64,000 nucleotides of DNA, from contig JALHMZ010000004.1 in the NCBI GenBank assembly GCA_022843785.1, positions 1-64,000 on the forward strand, in the 5' to 3' direction. Positions 56,367 through 64,000 of this stretch are shown here, in pieces (the first letter of the stretch is position 1; each line of letters opens with the position of its first letter). This DNA is from Nitrospira sp. (GTDB lineage: Bacteria > Nitrospirota > Nitrospiria > Nitrospirales > Nitrospiraceae). The notes under the pieces were generated by a model. That model was not told the DNA's origin, made no database searches, and saw only the letters and a program-made list of their open reading frames with translations. The position numbers were made by a program, and so were the translations under genes.

Positions 56367-57446
56367 CTACACATTCGCCGTTTCGGCTTGTTGCTGTTGA
56401 GCCTTCAGCGCCTGGACAATGTCGTCGAGATCGCCTTCCATCACCAATTCAAGCTTGTGCAAGGTCACACCGACCCGATGGTCCGTCACCCGGTTTTGCG
56501 GGAAGTTGTAGGTCCGAACCTTTTCGCTCCGTTCACCGGTGCCGACCTGCGACTTTCTGTTCTGGGCAATCTCCGCGTCCTGCTTTTCACGTTCCGCCTC
56601 GACGATGCGAGCCCGCAAGGTCCGCATGGCCTTGGTGCGGTTCTTCAATTGCGACCGCTCGTCCTGGCAAGATACAACTACGCCGGTCGGAATGTGCGTG
56701 ATCCGGACGGCAGATTTTGTGGTGTTGACACTCTGGCCTCCGGCCCCGGATGAACAGAACGTATCGATCCGAAGGTCCGCGGGATCGATCTTCACATCCA
56801 CTTCGTCGACATCCGGCATCACCGCCACGGTCACGGTGGAGGTGTGAATTCGGCCTGAGGCTTCCGTCACCGGCACTCGTTGGACGCGATGGACGCCGGC
56901 CTCATACTTAAAATAACCGTAGGCGTTCTTCCCTTCGATCAGCGCAACAATATTCTTGTATCCCCCAATGCCGGTTTCAGACGCTTCGACCGTATCCACC
57001 TTCAAGCCCTTTTTTTCCGCGTATCTCGTGTACAGGCGAAACAGCTGCCCCGCAAACAAAGCCGCTTCGTCGCCGCCGGTGCCCGCACGAATTTCCAAGA
57101 CCAGACTCTTCTCATCCCTCGGATCTTTGGGGATCAAAAACTCTTTGGCCTGTTCCTCCATGTCTCGTTGCGCCCGCTCCAAGGCGGCGGATTCGTCTGC
57201 CGCCATTTTGTGCAATTCCTGCCCGGCCGAAGGATCGGCGAGAATCTGCGCGGCATCCTCTAATTGCTTGGCCGCATCGCGGTAGGCCTCGAACAACTTG
57301 ACGCCTGGTTCAAGTTCCGCCCGTTCCTTCGTAAGCTTGCGAAGTTGCGCCGGTTGGGTCAGGACGGAGGGGTCCATGAGCTGATCCGTCAACTCATAAA
57401 AGCGCGATACGACAGACTCCCATTTCTTGATTAACGCGGCGTCCAT
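56367..57446 (-). CDS. prfA: Peptide chain release factor 1
   Basis: RF1 of 359 residues, recognising UAA and UAG. The GGQ motif is in CSSGAGGQSVNTTKSAV, the RF1-type codon-recognition region contains PVTEASGRIHTST (the PxT-type element is less clear), and HRVQRVPVTE is typical. It is followed by prmC, 8 bp away. Confidence 0.97.
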   Translation of the reverse strand: MDAALIKKWESVVSRFYELTDQLMDPSVLTQPAQLRKLTKERAELEPGVKLFEAYRDAAKQLEDAAQILADPSAGQELHKMAADESAALERAQRDMEEQAKEFLIPKDPRDEKSLVLEIRAGTGGDEAALFAGQLFRLYTRYAEKKGLKVDTVEASETGIGGYKNIVALIEGKNAYGYFKYEAGVHRVQRVPVTEASGRIHTSTVTVAVMPDVDEVDVKIDPADLRIDTFCSSGAGGQSVNTTKSAVRITHIPTGVVVSCQDERSQLKNRTKAMRTLRARIVEAEREKQDAEIAQNRKSQVGTGERSEKVRTYNFPQNRVTDHRVGVTLHKLELVMEGDLDDIVQALKAQQQQAETANV

Positions 57447-57483
57447 TCGGTGTGTTCCTTCGCGTCGGCTGAGTACCGGGCCT

Positions 57484-57526
57484 TAAAAACAAAGAGACCC
57501 TGCTTCGGACCGAAGCAGGGTCTCTT
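57484..57526 (-). terminator. Terminator downstream of rpmE
   Basis: AAGAGACCCTGCTTCGG pairs with its inverse to give a 16-bp stem and a tiny loop, followed on the minus strand by TTGTTTTTAAGG. It sits between rpmE and prfA, only about 40 bp before the prfA start, so prfA expression may depend on readthrough. Confidence 0.88.
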
Positions 57527-57545
57527 CCCATGACCGTATGGACCG

Positions 57546-57752
57546 CTACTTGTCTTTCTTTGCGTACTTTTTCTTGAACCGCTCGACACGCCCCTCGGTA
57601 TCGACGATCTTTTGTGTGCCGGTAAAAAACGGATGGCAATTGGAACAGATATCGACGCTAATGTCGCCGACGGTGCTCCGTGTCTTGAACGAATTGCCGC
57701 ACGCGCAATGGACCGTAGCTTCCCGATAGACTGGATGAATACCTTTTTGCAT
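57546..57752 (-). CDS. rpmE: 50S ribosomal protein L31 (zinc form)
   Basis: L31 of 68 residues. The zinc-binding cysteines are present: CACGNSF near the N-terminus and [10 protein letters not shown] near residue 37-46, so this is the C-plus form. [14 protein letters not shown] is a typical start. The longer open frame from 57965 is upstream intergenic and rho-region sequence. It lies between rho and prfA. Confidence 0.96.
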   Translation of the reverse strand: MQKGIHPVYREATVHCACGNSFKTRSTVGDISVDICSNCHPFFTGTQKIVDTEGRVERFKKKYAKKDK

Positions 57753-57847
57753 GATGTCATCACTCCTTACCAAAACCGAACATTCACTCCGCTCCCCGCA
57801 AGAGAAATGTACTCTATCCGAAGCAGGGCGCAAGAAACAAGCGCCGT

Positions 57848-59119
57848 CTATCGGTTCATCGACTGCAGAAAGTCCTGATTGGTCTTGGAACCGCTGATCT
57901 TGTCCATCAGGAACTCCATCGCCTCCATCGTGCCCAGCGGGCTCAGCACTTTGCGCAAAATCCACATTTTATTGAGGCGATCCTTGTCCACCAGCAATTC
58001 TTCCTTACGCGTGCCGGACTGGCTGATGTCGATCGCCGGGAAAAGACGCTTGTCGGCCAACCGGCGGTCCAGATGGACTTCCATGTTGCCGGTCCCTTTG
58101 AACTCTTCGAAAATGACGTCATCCATACGGCTGCCGGTATCCACCAACGCAGTTGCCATGATGGTCAAACTTCCGCCGTTTTCAATGTTTCGAGCTGCGC
58201 CGAAAAACCGTTTTGGACGCTGCAGAGCGTTGGAATCGAGTCCTCCGGAGAGCACCTTGCCGCTAGGCGGGGCAATCGTGTTGTAGGCGCGCGCCAACCG
58301 CGTAACACTGTCCAGTAGGATGACGACATCTTTCTTATGCTCGACCAGCCGCTTTGCTTTCTCCAATACCATTTCCGCGACTTGTGCGTGGCGCTGTGCC
58401 GGCTCATCGAAGGTCGAGCTGATGACTTCCGCTTTGACCTGACGCTGCCAGTCCGTCACTTCCTCCGGCCGTTCGTCGATCAACAACACGATCAGCGTCA
58501 CCTCTTTATGGTTCTTGATGATGGCGCGTGCGATGGCCTGCAGCAACATCGTCTTTCCGGTTCGAGGAGCGGCCACGATCAGCCCACGCTGTCCTTTCCC
58601 GATCGGCGTGACGAGTTCCATCACGCGCGTGCAATATTCTTCCCGATCGAATTCCAGATTGATCCGTTCCTCGGGATACAGGGGAGTCAGGTTATCGAAC
58701 AGGATCTTGTCCCGCGAAACTTCCGGGTCTTCGTAATTAACTTTTTCGACTTTCAGAAGCGCGAAGTAGCGTTCGCTTTCCTTCGGGGGCCGGATCTGTC
58801 CTGAGACGATGTCGCCGGTGCGCAAATTGAATCGCCTGATCTGCGACGGGGAAATATATATGTCGTCGGGACCAGGAAGGTAATTGGAGTCCGGCGCGCG
58901 CAGAAAGCCGAACCCGTCTGGGAGAGTTTCTAGAACACCCTCTCCGAAGACAACCCCGTTCTTCTCGGTCTGAGCTTGCAGGATTGCAAAGATCAATTCC
59001 TGCTTTCTCAGATTGGCCGCCCCTTCGATTTTGAGCTCACGAGCCACGTCATTGAGATCGGCAATCGACTTTTGTTTCAACTCTGCGAGATGCATCACTT
59101 CCCCCCTTGCTACCGACAT
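57848..59119 (-). CDS. rho: Transcription termination factor Rho
   Basis: Rho, 423 residues, a hexameric RNA helicase. The N-terminal domain has [20 protein letters not shown]. The RNA-binding cold-shock-like fold is [18 protein letters not shown]. Walker A is [19 protein letters not shown] and Walker B is [16 protein letters not shown]. Two starts have ribosome binding sites: ATG 59119 (MSVARGEV), with AGAGGAG, and ATG 59095 (MHLAEL), with GGGGGAAG. I keep the longer. Confidence 0.97.
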   Translation of the reverse strand: MSVARGEVMHLAELKQKSIADLNDVARELKIEGAANLRKQELIFAILQAQTEKNGVVFGEGVLETLPDGFGFLRAPDSNYLPGPDDIYISPSQIRRFNLRTGDIVSGQIRPPKESERYFALLKVEKVNYEDPEVSRDKILFDNLTPLYPEERINLEFDREEYCTRVMELVTPIGKGQRGLIVAAPRTGKTMLLQAIARAIIKNHKEVTLIVLLIDERPEEVTDWQRQVKAEVISSTFDEPAQRHAQVAEMVLEKAKRLVEHKKDVVILLDSVTRLARAYNTIAPPSGKVLSGGLDSNALQRPKRFFGAARNIENGGSLTIMATALVDTGSRMDDVIFEEFKGTGNMEVHLDRRLADKRLFPAIDISQSGTRKEELLVDKDRLNKMWILRKVLSPLGTMEAMEFLMDKISGSKTNQDFLQSMNR

Positions 59120-59627
59120 AGGACTCCTCTCGATCCCCTGGCTTGGTTACGGATCACGACGACTTGCTTAAACTGATGGGCCATGCGAAACGCGCTCAAT
59201 GTATTATCTTGTCCTGACGGCTATAGATCAGTGCGTATTGGATGGAATAGCTTGTGGAGGACGCTTGCCTACCTATGCAGAAAAGATGTGGTCTCCGAGA
59301 TTACCGGGACACAGGACATCAACAAACTATTGGGTTGGTCTACAAACTCTCTCATCTCCACACTTGCTGGAGCTTGGTCCGAGACAGGTTCCTGAATTGA
59401 GTTCTTTATCGGTGAGAACTGTATTCACACTGGAATGTTGGTGTGAATCATACTGAGCACCCGGCTGGTTGTCAACTGACATCTATTATTTTTCTTGTCT
59501 CACGATCTCCCCTCCCCTGGCATCCACCTCTTTACCCCCCCATAATCCTCCTAAACATCCCAGCCTTGGTCGATGTGCCGCTTGTTCCCTGAATTCAAAA
59601 TATGTTACACAGACATACGGATGTTGT
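59120..59627. other. Intergenic region between rho and DUF2203 genes
   Basis: A 508-bp divergent region containing the promoters of both genes. The minus-strand rho leader region carries an 8-bp inverted repeat, ATTCACAC with GTGTGAAT (59423-59448), and another, GTTCT with AGAAC (59401-59419). No gene or known riboswitch was recognised. No certain promoter was found. Confidence 0.5.
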
Positions 59628-60038
59628 ATGGCGCACGACGACGAAACCACTCCAGACCGAGTCTTTTCCCTCTTTGAAGCCAATCAGCTGATCCCTCAGC
59701 TTCAGTCGCACTTGACCACTGTCCAAGAGCGAAAAGGGGTCTTGCTTCAAACTCGCGAGGAAGTGCAGAAAGCCTCGGCTAATGCCGACCACGGAGGCGG
59801 GACAACGGTCGGCTCCCATTACGTCAAAAGCCTTCAGGACATCAGCACGAACCTCCGCGCGATCCATGAATTGGGAGTGGTCGTGAAAGATATCGACCTC
59901 GGACTCTGCGATTTTCCGTATGTTCGTGACGGCCGAGTCGTCTATTTATGCTGGAAACTCGGTGAAAAAGAGATCCGCTGGTGGCATGAAGTCACAACCG
60001 GGTATAAAGACCGTTGCCCCTTGGAAGACCCTGCCTAG
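59628..60038 (+). CDS. DUF2203 family protein
   Basis: A 136-residue protein of the DUF2203 family, unknown function. It starts FSLFEANQLIPQLQSHLTTV and has the conserved VKDIDLGLCDFPYVRDGRVV and WWHEVTTGYKDRCPLEDP. The start is ATG 59628 (MAHDDETTPD), with no strong ribosome binding site. The longer frame from 59469 lacks family similarity. The TAG stop is 5 bp before the next gene's ATG. Confidence 0.83.
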   Translation: MAHDDETTPDRVFSLFEANQLIPQLQSHLTTVQERKGVLLQTREEVQKASANADHGGGTTVGSHYVKSLQDISTNLRAIHELGVVVKDIDLGLCDFPYVRDGRVVYLCWKLGEKEIRWWHEVTTGYKDRCPLEDPA

Positions 60039-60043
60039 CCCGC

Positions 60044-60322
60044 ATGCTATTCGTCATCATCGGTTATGATGGGCCCGAGGGAGAAGCGAAACGCAAGATC
60101 CACCGCCCCGCCCATTTAGCCAACCTGAAACCGCTGGACGAACAAGGGCGGGTTATTCTGGCCGGACCTCTGACCGATAAGGCCGGAAGCCTGCTGATCC
60201 TGGATTTTGAAACCCAAGAAGAGGCTGAGCGGTTCGCTCACACCGATCCCTATACGGTGCACGGAATATTCGAGCGGGTTGAAGTCCATCCGTTTATGCA
60301 GGTATTGCCAAAACCCCGCTAG
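60044..60322 (+). CDS. YciI family protein
   Basis: A 92-residue protein of the YciI/YCII-related family: MLFVIIGYDGPEGEAKR, RPAHLANLKPLDEQGRVILA, GPLTDKAGSLLILDFETQEE, PFMQVLPKP. Members are dimeric ferredoxin-like folds, some with dehydrochlorinase or antioxidant-like activity, and the reaction here is unknown. It lies 5 bp after the DUF2203 gene. Confidence 0.88.
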   Translation: MLFVIIGYDGPEGEAKRKIHRPAHLANLKPLDEQGRVILAGPLTDKAGSLLILDFETQEEAERFAHTDPYTVHGIFERVEVHPFMQVLPKPR

Positions 60323-60431
60323 CTGATTTTCCCATACCTTTCTGCTCTCCTCACAATCTCTATATAACAGAATGAGTCATTGCCTACGGCACGCCGTTCT
60401 CCACCGATTTGAGCGGTGGTATAGTTATGAT

Positions 60432-61697
60432 ATGTCTCTGCGCCACATCGTTGCCCTTCTGGCCGCAACCGCTACAGTCGGCTTTCTTCCTCCATCGGCG
60501 TCGGCATTGGATACCACGATAGTGGCAGAAGCCCATTATCTAATGGCAGACGGCGATACGCTGGCTCAGGCCGAAGAAAAAGTTCTCCAACGGGCCAAGC
60601 GCAAAGCGATCGAAGAAGCAGGCATGTATATCGAGTCTACGCTTCTCGATATTGAAAAAACTGCCGGCGACAGAAGTTTTCAAGCCAGTTCTCTGGAGAT
60701 CCGCACGATTGCGTCAGCCATTACCAAAACCGAAATTCTTGAATCCTCCCGCTCTTTCGAACAGGATCGTCCCAGCTTTTTTGTCCGCATCCGCGCACTC
60801 GTCGATCTGGACCATCTGCAAGACGCCATTCGACGCTGGCAATCCGAACAGCAGTTGGCTGAACACTTCCGACGGCTGCAGAAGGAAAACTCTGAACTCA
60901 AGGCACAACTCCGGGAAATGAAAAAGACTCCCCTCGGCGTACATACGCTTGTTATCAACCCACCCGGCCGAGGGGGAACTCGCGAACAAGCTCGCACGCT
61001 CCTCGAGAAAGCGATCCTGACTCCAAACCTCCGTCAGAAACTGGACCTGACATCGGAAGCAGCTGTCTTAGACCCTCAGGCTACAGCCCCCCTGGTCGTG
61101 CGCGGACAGACCTATCTACAACTCGTGTCAGCCGCATATTCCAAAAAAGCCAAGCTCAGCGAATACTCCAAGTACATCGACAACGCCCGCATGGATTTTG
61201 ACCGGGCGCTTATCATCGATTCACAAAGCATCTGGGCTCTGCTCGGCCAAGGTGACGTATATACGTGGCTCCATCGAACGGACGACGCAGTTCGTTCATA
61301 CGAGCGCGCCCTCGTATTAGATCCGCTTTTCGACATTGCGCATCTCCGTTTGATCACGCTCTACACCAGCCAGGCACGCAAGCTCATGACTGCCAAACAG
61401 TGGTCGACCGCCTTAGCCGTTCTACAAAAATCCATAACCGTCCATGTGCCGGACGGCTGGATGCCCTACTACAAAGAAGCCTACCTGCTCAGGAGCGACC
61501 TCTATAGAAAGCTGAACCAGCCGGCTCAAGCCATCGATGACTTGAGCGCGGTGCTTCGGGCCGAGCCAGCAGACATGCGGGCGCTTCTCACCAGAGCCAC
61601 GCTCTACCGTGAACAACTCCAAGGACGCCTGGCAAAGGATGACTTTGAGCATGCTTGTATGCTCGGATCAGTCGAAGCGTGCAAACAGATCCCTTAG
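60432..61697 (+). CDS. Periplasmic TPR protein with LPP20/FlgT-like N-terminal domain
   Basis: A 421-residue exported protein. The start at 60432 (MSLRHIVALLAATATVG) gives a signal peptide ending PSASALD. The N-terminal mature domain (about 25-140: EAHYLMADGDTLAQAEEKVL to FFVRIRALVDLDHLQDA) resembles the LPP20/FlgT N-terminal fold in pattern. A coiled coil follows (about 140-175: FRRLQKENSELKAQLREMKK), then TPR units (for example RALIIDSQSIWALLGQGDVY, YERALVLDPLFDIAHLRLIT). Function unknown; a cell-envelope scaffold is plausible. Confidence 0.7.
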   Translation: MSLRHIVALLAATATVGFLPPSASALDTTIVAEAHYLMADGDTLAQAEEKVLQRAKRKAIEEAGMYIESTLLDIEKTAGDRSFQASSLEIRTIASAITKTEILESSRSFEQDRPSFFVRIRALVDLDHLQDAIRRWQSEQQLAEHFRRLQKENSELKAQLREMKKTPLGVHTLVINPPGRGGTREQARTLLEKAILTPNLRQKLDLTSEAAVLDPQATAPLVVRGQTYLQLVSAAYSKKAKLSEYSKYIDNARMDFDRALIIDSQSIWALLGQGDVYTWLHRTDDAVRSYERALVLDPLFDIAHLRLITLYTSQARKLMTAKQWSTALAVLQKSITVHVPDGWMPYYKEAYLLRSDLYRKLNQPAQAIDDLSAVLRAEPADMRALLTRATLYREQLQGRLAKDDFEHACMLGSVEACKQIP

Positions 61698-61768
61698 CAA
61701 GGTTTGACCATACTATGCTCTTCAATTTTGTCTACTCACAGTGCTGCAAATGAGCACCCTGGCATCAT

Positions 61769-61798
61769 TTGACAACCCAAGATAGGGCCACCTATAAT
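61769..61798 (+). promoter_or_regulatory. Consensus sigma-70 promoter for the OFOR operon
   Basis: A perfect TTGACA (61769-61774) and perfect TATAAT (61793-61798), 18 bp apart. It is the only exact consensus pair seen in the window. The expected transcript start is around 61805, giving a leader of about 220 nt. Confidence 0.8.
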
Positions 61799-62024
61799 AA
61801 TGCCCTCCATGGAAGTCTGGAAACTGGAGCACTCGCAAAAGGGTTAGTCCCATAGGCCTAAACCTGCATTGCTTCTGTAGCCCAAAAGCTCGCCAGCCTG
61901 GGCCTTCTGCGAGGTTGCGGAAAGAACGGGAAACAGCTTAGATTGTGGTGAATAAGCCTGTGAAAAATCGTTACTCTTTAGTCAAATTAGTCAAATCAAC
62001 CTTTCACTCGGAGTGTAGGCCGCA
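61799..62024 (+). other. Long 5' leader of the OFOR operon
   Basis: About 220 nt of probable untranslated leader between the promoter and the first gene. It contains a hairpin candidate CTCGC...GCGAG (61891-61915), and repeated TTAGTCAAAT near 61977-61996. GGCCTAAACC at 61855-61864 resembles part of a c-di-GMP-I riboswitch, but the rest of that consensus is not evident. The ribosome binding site GGAGTG lies before the ATG. Confidence 0.45.
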
Positions 62025-62660
62025 ATGAGCGAGTACCGTGTGCTCCCAGGTCCTGAACACTTTTTACCCCCAGCGGCCGCCAGCATGGGTATCCAGTTGC
62101 CGAACCCAGGCGAAGCCCATATCAACGGCGTCATCGCCCCGGAAGAAAAGGCGTACGAGGAAGCCGCGCGGCAATTCCTGATGGCGAAAGTGCCGACGAT
62201 TTTCCCCGGCCCGCTGGTCTTATGGGCCTGGAATGAAAAGGCGGCAAAGAAAGCGACCGCCATCCGGCATCTGTACAACACATTGAAGGAATGTGTCCAA
62301 CCAGGCCAACATGCGATGCTGATCCCTATGCCGGATTATCGACCCAAATACCCGAAGATCAATCCGGAAGTTGAAATCAATCCCAACCACCCGAATCTGA
62401 CGATCTGGCACAACAAAATCGATTGTTGTATGTTTGTCGGCGTGCATTGTCATCAAGCCAATTTGTCGCTGAAAATTATCCGCGGTGGCACCTCGTGCTA
62501 TACGATCGCCATGTGCGCGCAAGCCGGCCACGAAGACGCGATGCTGTCGTTCCGCGATGCATCGGTCGAGAAAATCATGAAACTGGCAGATACGATCAAA
62601 CGGTTGAAAGGAACAGTCCAACCACGGCTGGAATCAGCCAAGAACGGAGCTTCCAGCTAA
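62025..62660 (+). CDS. Small subunit associated with 2-oxoacid:ferredoxin oxidoreductase
   Basis: A 211-residue protein first in an operon with the oxidoreductase alpha gene. It has no ferredoxin cluster motif, but conserved-looking cysteines and histidines in DCCMFVGVHCHQANLSLKI and GGTSCYTIAMCAQAGHEDAM. Similar proteins accompany five-subunit oxidoreductases of the reductive TCA cycle in Nitrospira and Aquificales and resemble the CO dehydrogenase beta / ACS epsilon family. That resemblance is from memory and should be searched. Probably a structural or electron-transfer accessory subunit. Confidence 0.65.
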   Translation: MSEYRVLPGPEHFLPPAAASMGIQLPNPGEAHINGVIAPEEKAYEEAARQFLMAKVPTIFPGPLVLWAWNEKAAKKATAIRHLYNTLKECVQPGQHAMLIPMPDYRPKYPKINPEVEINPNHPNLTIWHNKIDCCMFVGVHCHQANLSLKIIRGGTSCYTIAMCAQAGHEDAMLSFRDASVEKIMKLADTIKRLKGTVQPRLESAKNGASS

Positions 62661-62696
62661 AAACCGGAAGCTCAAGACAAAAAGGAGGCTGGATCC

Positions 62697-63908
62697 ATGG
62701 CTACACCCCTCTCAGTTATCGGGACACAGAACAAAAAGGGACAAACGTACACAGATCCCTGGAAGCTCATGAATGAAGCTCCAAGGACCCCGTCGTTCTT
62801 TACGGGTTCCGAGGTCATCAAGGAAGCGGTCCGTCGATCCAGCTGCGATGTGATGATTGCCTATCCGATCACTCCACAATCGGAAGCGGCAGCGCTGATC
62901 GGCGAATTGTTTGCCGAAGGATATATCGGTGACTATTTCCGCGGTGAGAGCGAATTCGCTGTTATGTCGCAATGCGCCGGCGCGGCGTTCGGCGGTGCCC
63001 GTGTGTTCACGACGACGGCAGGCCCCGGTACGATGCGCGCGATGGAAAACTTCCCGATGTGGGCCGGCGCGCGGCTGCCGATTCAAATGATCGTCACCTG
63101 CCGAGGAATCAATTCGCCGCTCTCGATCCAACCGGACACACTGGAAATTGCCTATCTGCTGAACACCGGCATGCTTGTCTGGCATGCGGAAACGGCGCAA
63201 GACTTTTTCGATTGGATTCTGAAAGGCTATATAGTGTCGGAAGAGCCGGATGTGCATCTGCCTCTCGCGCTCTGCTGCGACGGGTTCTTTGTGACGCACA
63301 CGAAAGACGTGGTGAATCTCACGCCGGCCGACATGTGCTTGCCGCCGTACGACCCCTATCGTTCACCGGTGCCCTGCATGGATATGGAATGCCCGCCGGT
63401 CCGTATGATGCGCGATCCGTTCGTGATGAAGAGCAACTACATCAGCTATGCGACCCACGCGAGCTGGCAGCAGGAAATCTGGGCCGCGATCGAACGTTCG
63501 AGGAAACACTCAATCCATTGGCTGAACGGCCTGATCGACACGGAAAACACCGATGCCGATATTTTGATCGTGGCGTCCGGCACGGCCGTTTCACAGGGAC
63601 GCGAAGCCATTCGCCTCCTGGAAGAAGAAGGCGTGCGTTGCGGGCTCGTCAAGGTGAAAACGCTGCGTCCATGGCCGGAAGAGGAAATCCGCGAAGCGAC
63701 GAAGAACGCCAAGCATATCTTCGTACCGGAGTTCAATGTAACCGGCTGGCTGGCCAAGGAAATCCGCGCCACCATCCCGAACCCGCATCGCGTCCATGCC
63801 GGCCCGCACGTCTGTGGCGGTATGACGATGCCGCCGGAAATCATCGTGTCCGAAATCAAGACGGCCCTCGGGATGAAATCCTTCTCCCTGGCCGGTCGTG
63901 GGAGCTGA
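62697..63908 (+). CDS. 2-Oxoacid:ferredoxin oxidoreductase alpha subunit
   Basis: A 403-residue alpha subunit of the pyruvate or 2-oxoglutarate:ferredoxin oxidoreductase type, for CoA-dependent oxidation or reductive carboxylation. Features are FFTGSEVIKEAVRRSSCDVM, IAYPITPQSEAAAL, ESEFAVMSQCAGAAFGGARV and TTTAGPGTMRAMENFPMWAG, then a transketolase-C-like domain (about 270-390: ILIVASGTAVSQGREAIRLL). A GGAGG ribosome binding site precedes the ATG. Pyruvate and 2-oxoglutarate enzymes cannot be separated by sequence reading alone. The beta subunit should follow. Confidence 0.9.
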   Translation: MATPLSVIGTQNKKGQTYTDPWKLMNEAPRTPSFFTGSEVIKEAVRRSSCDVMIAYPITPQSEAAALIGELFAEGYIGDYFRGESEFAVMSQCAGAAFGGARVFTTTAGPGTMRAMENFPMWAGARLPIQMIVTCRGINSPLSIQPDTLEIAYLLNTGMLVWHAETAQDFFDWILKGYIVSEEPDVHLPLALCCDGFFVTHTKDVVNLTPADMCLPPYDPYRSPVPCMDMECPPVRMMRDPFVMKSNYISYATHASWQQEIWAAIERSRKHSIHWLNGLIDTENTDADILIVASGTAVSQGREAIRLLEEEGVRCGLVKVKTLRPWPEEEIREATKNAKHIFVPEFNVTGWLAKEIRATIPNPHRVHAGPHVCGGMTMPPEIIVSEIKTALGMKSFSLAGRGS

Positions 63909-63962
63909 TCAGCACTGACTTTGAACCGGGCCGCTCCCGCGAGCGACCCTGAGGAGGCCATA

Positions 63963-64000
63963 ATGAGCAAAGAGCGTATTAAAATCTCCGAAGATCTGTA
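63963..64000 (+). CDS. Next OFOR operon gene, 5' fragment only
   Basis: ATG at 63963 with GAGGAGG just upstream begins MSKERIKISEDLY and runs off the window. By position it is probably the beta or another small subunit of the oxidoreductase. Only 12 full codons are visible, so the family cannot be confirmed. Confidence 0.65.
   Translation, partial: MSKERIKISEDL

Noticed and set aside
61799..62024. Possible c-di-GMP-I riboswitch in the OFOR leader
   Set aside because: Only the GGCCTAAACC string matches. The GCAAAGC core, second helix and tetraloop receptor are not evident. Left as an uncharacterised leader.

Overview
The window is a stretch of a GC-rich, Gram-negative bacterial chromosome that most resembles Nitrospira (Nitrospirota). 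This is inferred from gene content and family resemblance, not from a 16S gene. Supporting features are cytochrome c maturation system I, lipoproteins and an outer-membrane barrel, a 2-oxoacid:ferredoxin oxidoreductase operon of the reductive TCA type with a separate bacterial-type ferredoxin, and a leuA T-box leader outside the Firmicutes. No rRNA, CRISPR array, prophage or complete insertion sequence was seen.

Layout. 1-3.6 kb: the end of a ccm operon (ccmA-ccmB), a DUF1269 membrane protein, a Blc-type lipocalin and an outer-membrane barrel. 4.2-8.4 kb: an accessory patch with a broken hicBA module, an AT-rich trypsin-like protease, a higBA module, a vapBC module with a perfect operator palindrome, and degenerate repeats. 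8.5-12.3 kb: ferredoxin, YkvA, an AEC transporter, a GlxA-type regulator and a DJ-1/PfpI protein. 12.5-23.9 kb (minus strand): dprA-topA, rng, and the cell-shape cluster mreB-mreC-mreD-mrdA-rodA plus an RDD protein. 24-27.5 kb: a SurA_N protein, then DUF2905-SpoIID-queA.

27.7-38.7 kb (minus strand) is a branched-chain amino acid and phospholipid block: ilvB-ilvN-ilvC, terminator, psd-pssA, T-box leader, leuA-cupin-leuB-NHL-asd. 39-43.4 kb holds rnpB, an M48 protease, ribonuclease HIII, a mntA-hepT toxin-antitoxin pair, a zinc-ribbon protein and a CAU tRNA. 43.4-59.1 kb (minus strand) holds rho, rpmE, prfA-prmC-murA-hisG-hisD-hisB, a terminator, then hisH, a lipoprotein gene, hisA-hisF-hisIE-HIT, then dnaG-rpoD. 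59.6-64 kb (plus strand) has DUF2203, a YciI protein and a TPR protein, then the start of the oxidoreductase operon behind a perfect consensus sigma-70 promoter.

The most interesting signal is a family of three 194-195 bp palindromic elements at 4248, 27527 and 50648. They have 19-bp terminal inverted repeats, TA target duplications, and a central hairpin whose arms differ between copies by compensatory changes. One copy interrupts hicA so cleanly that the original gene can be rebuilt by deleting the element and one TA. The other two sit exactly on the stop codons of asd and hisH and supply the G that completes TAG. A second 193 bp inverted-repeat element of similar architecture lies between the T-box terminator and leuA.
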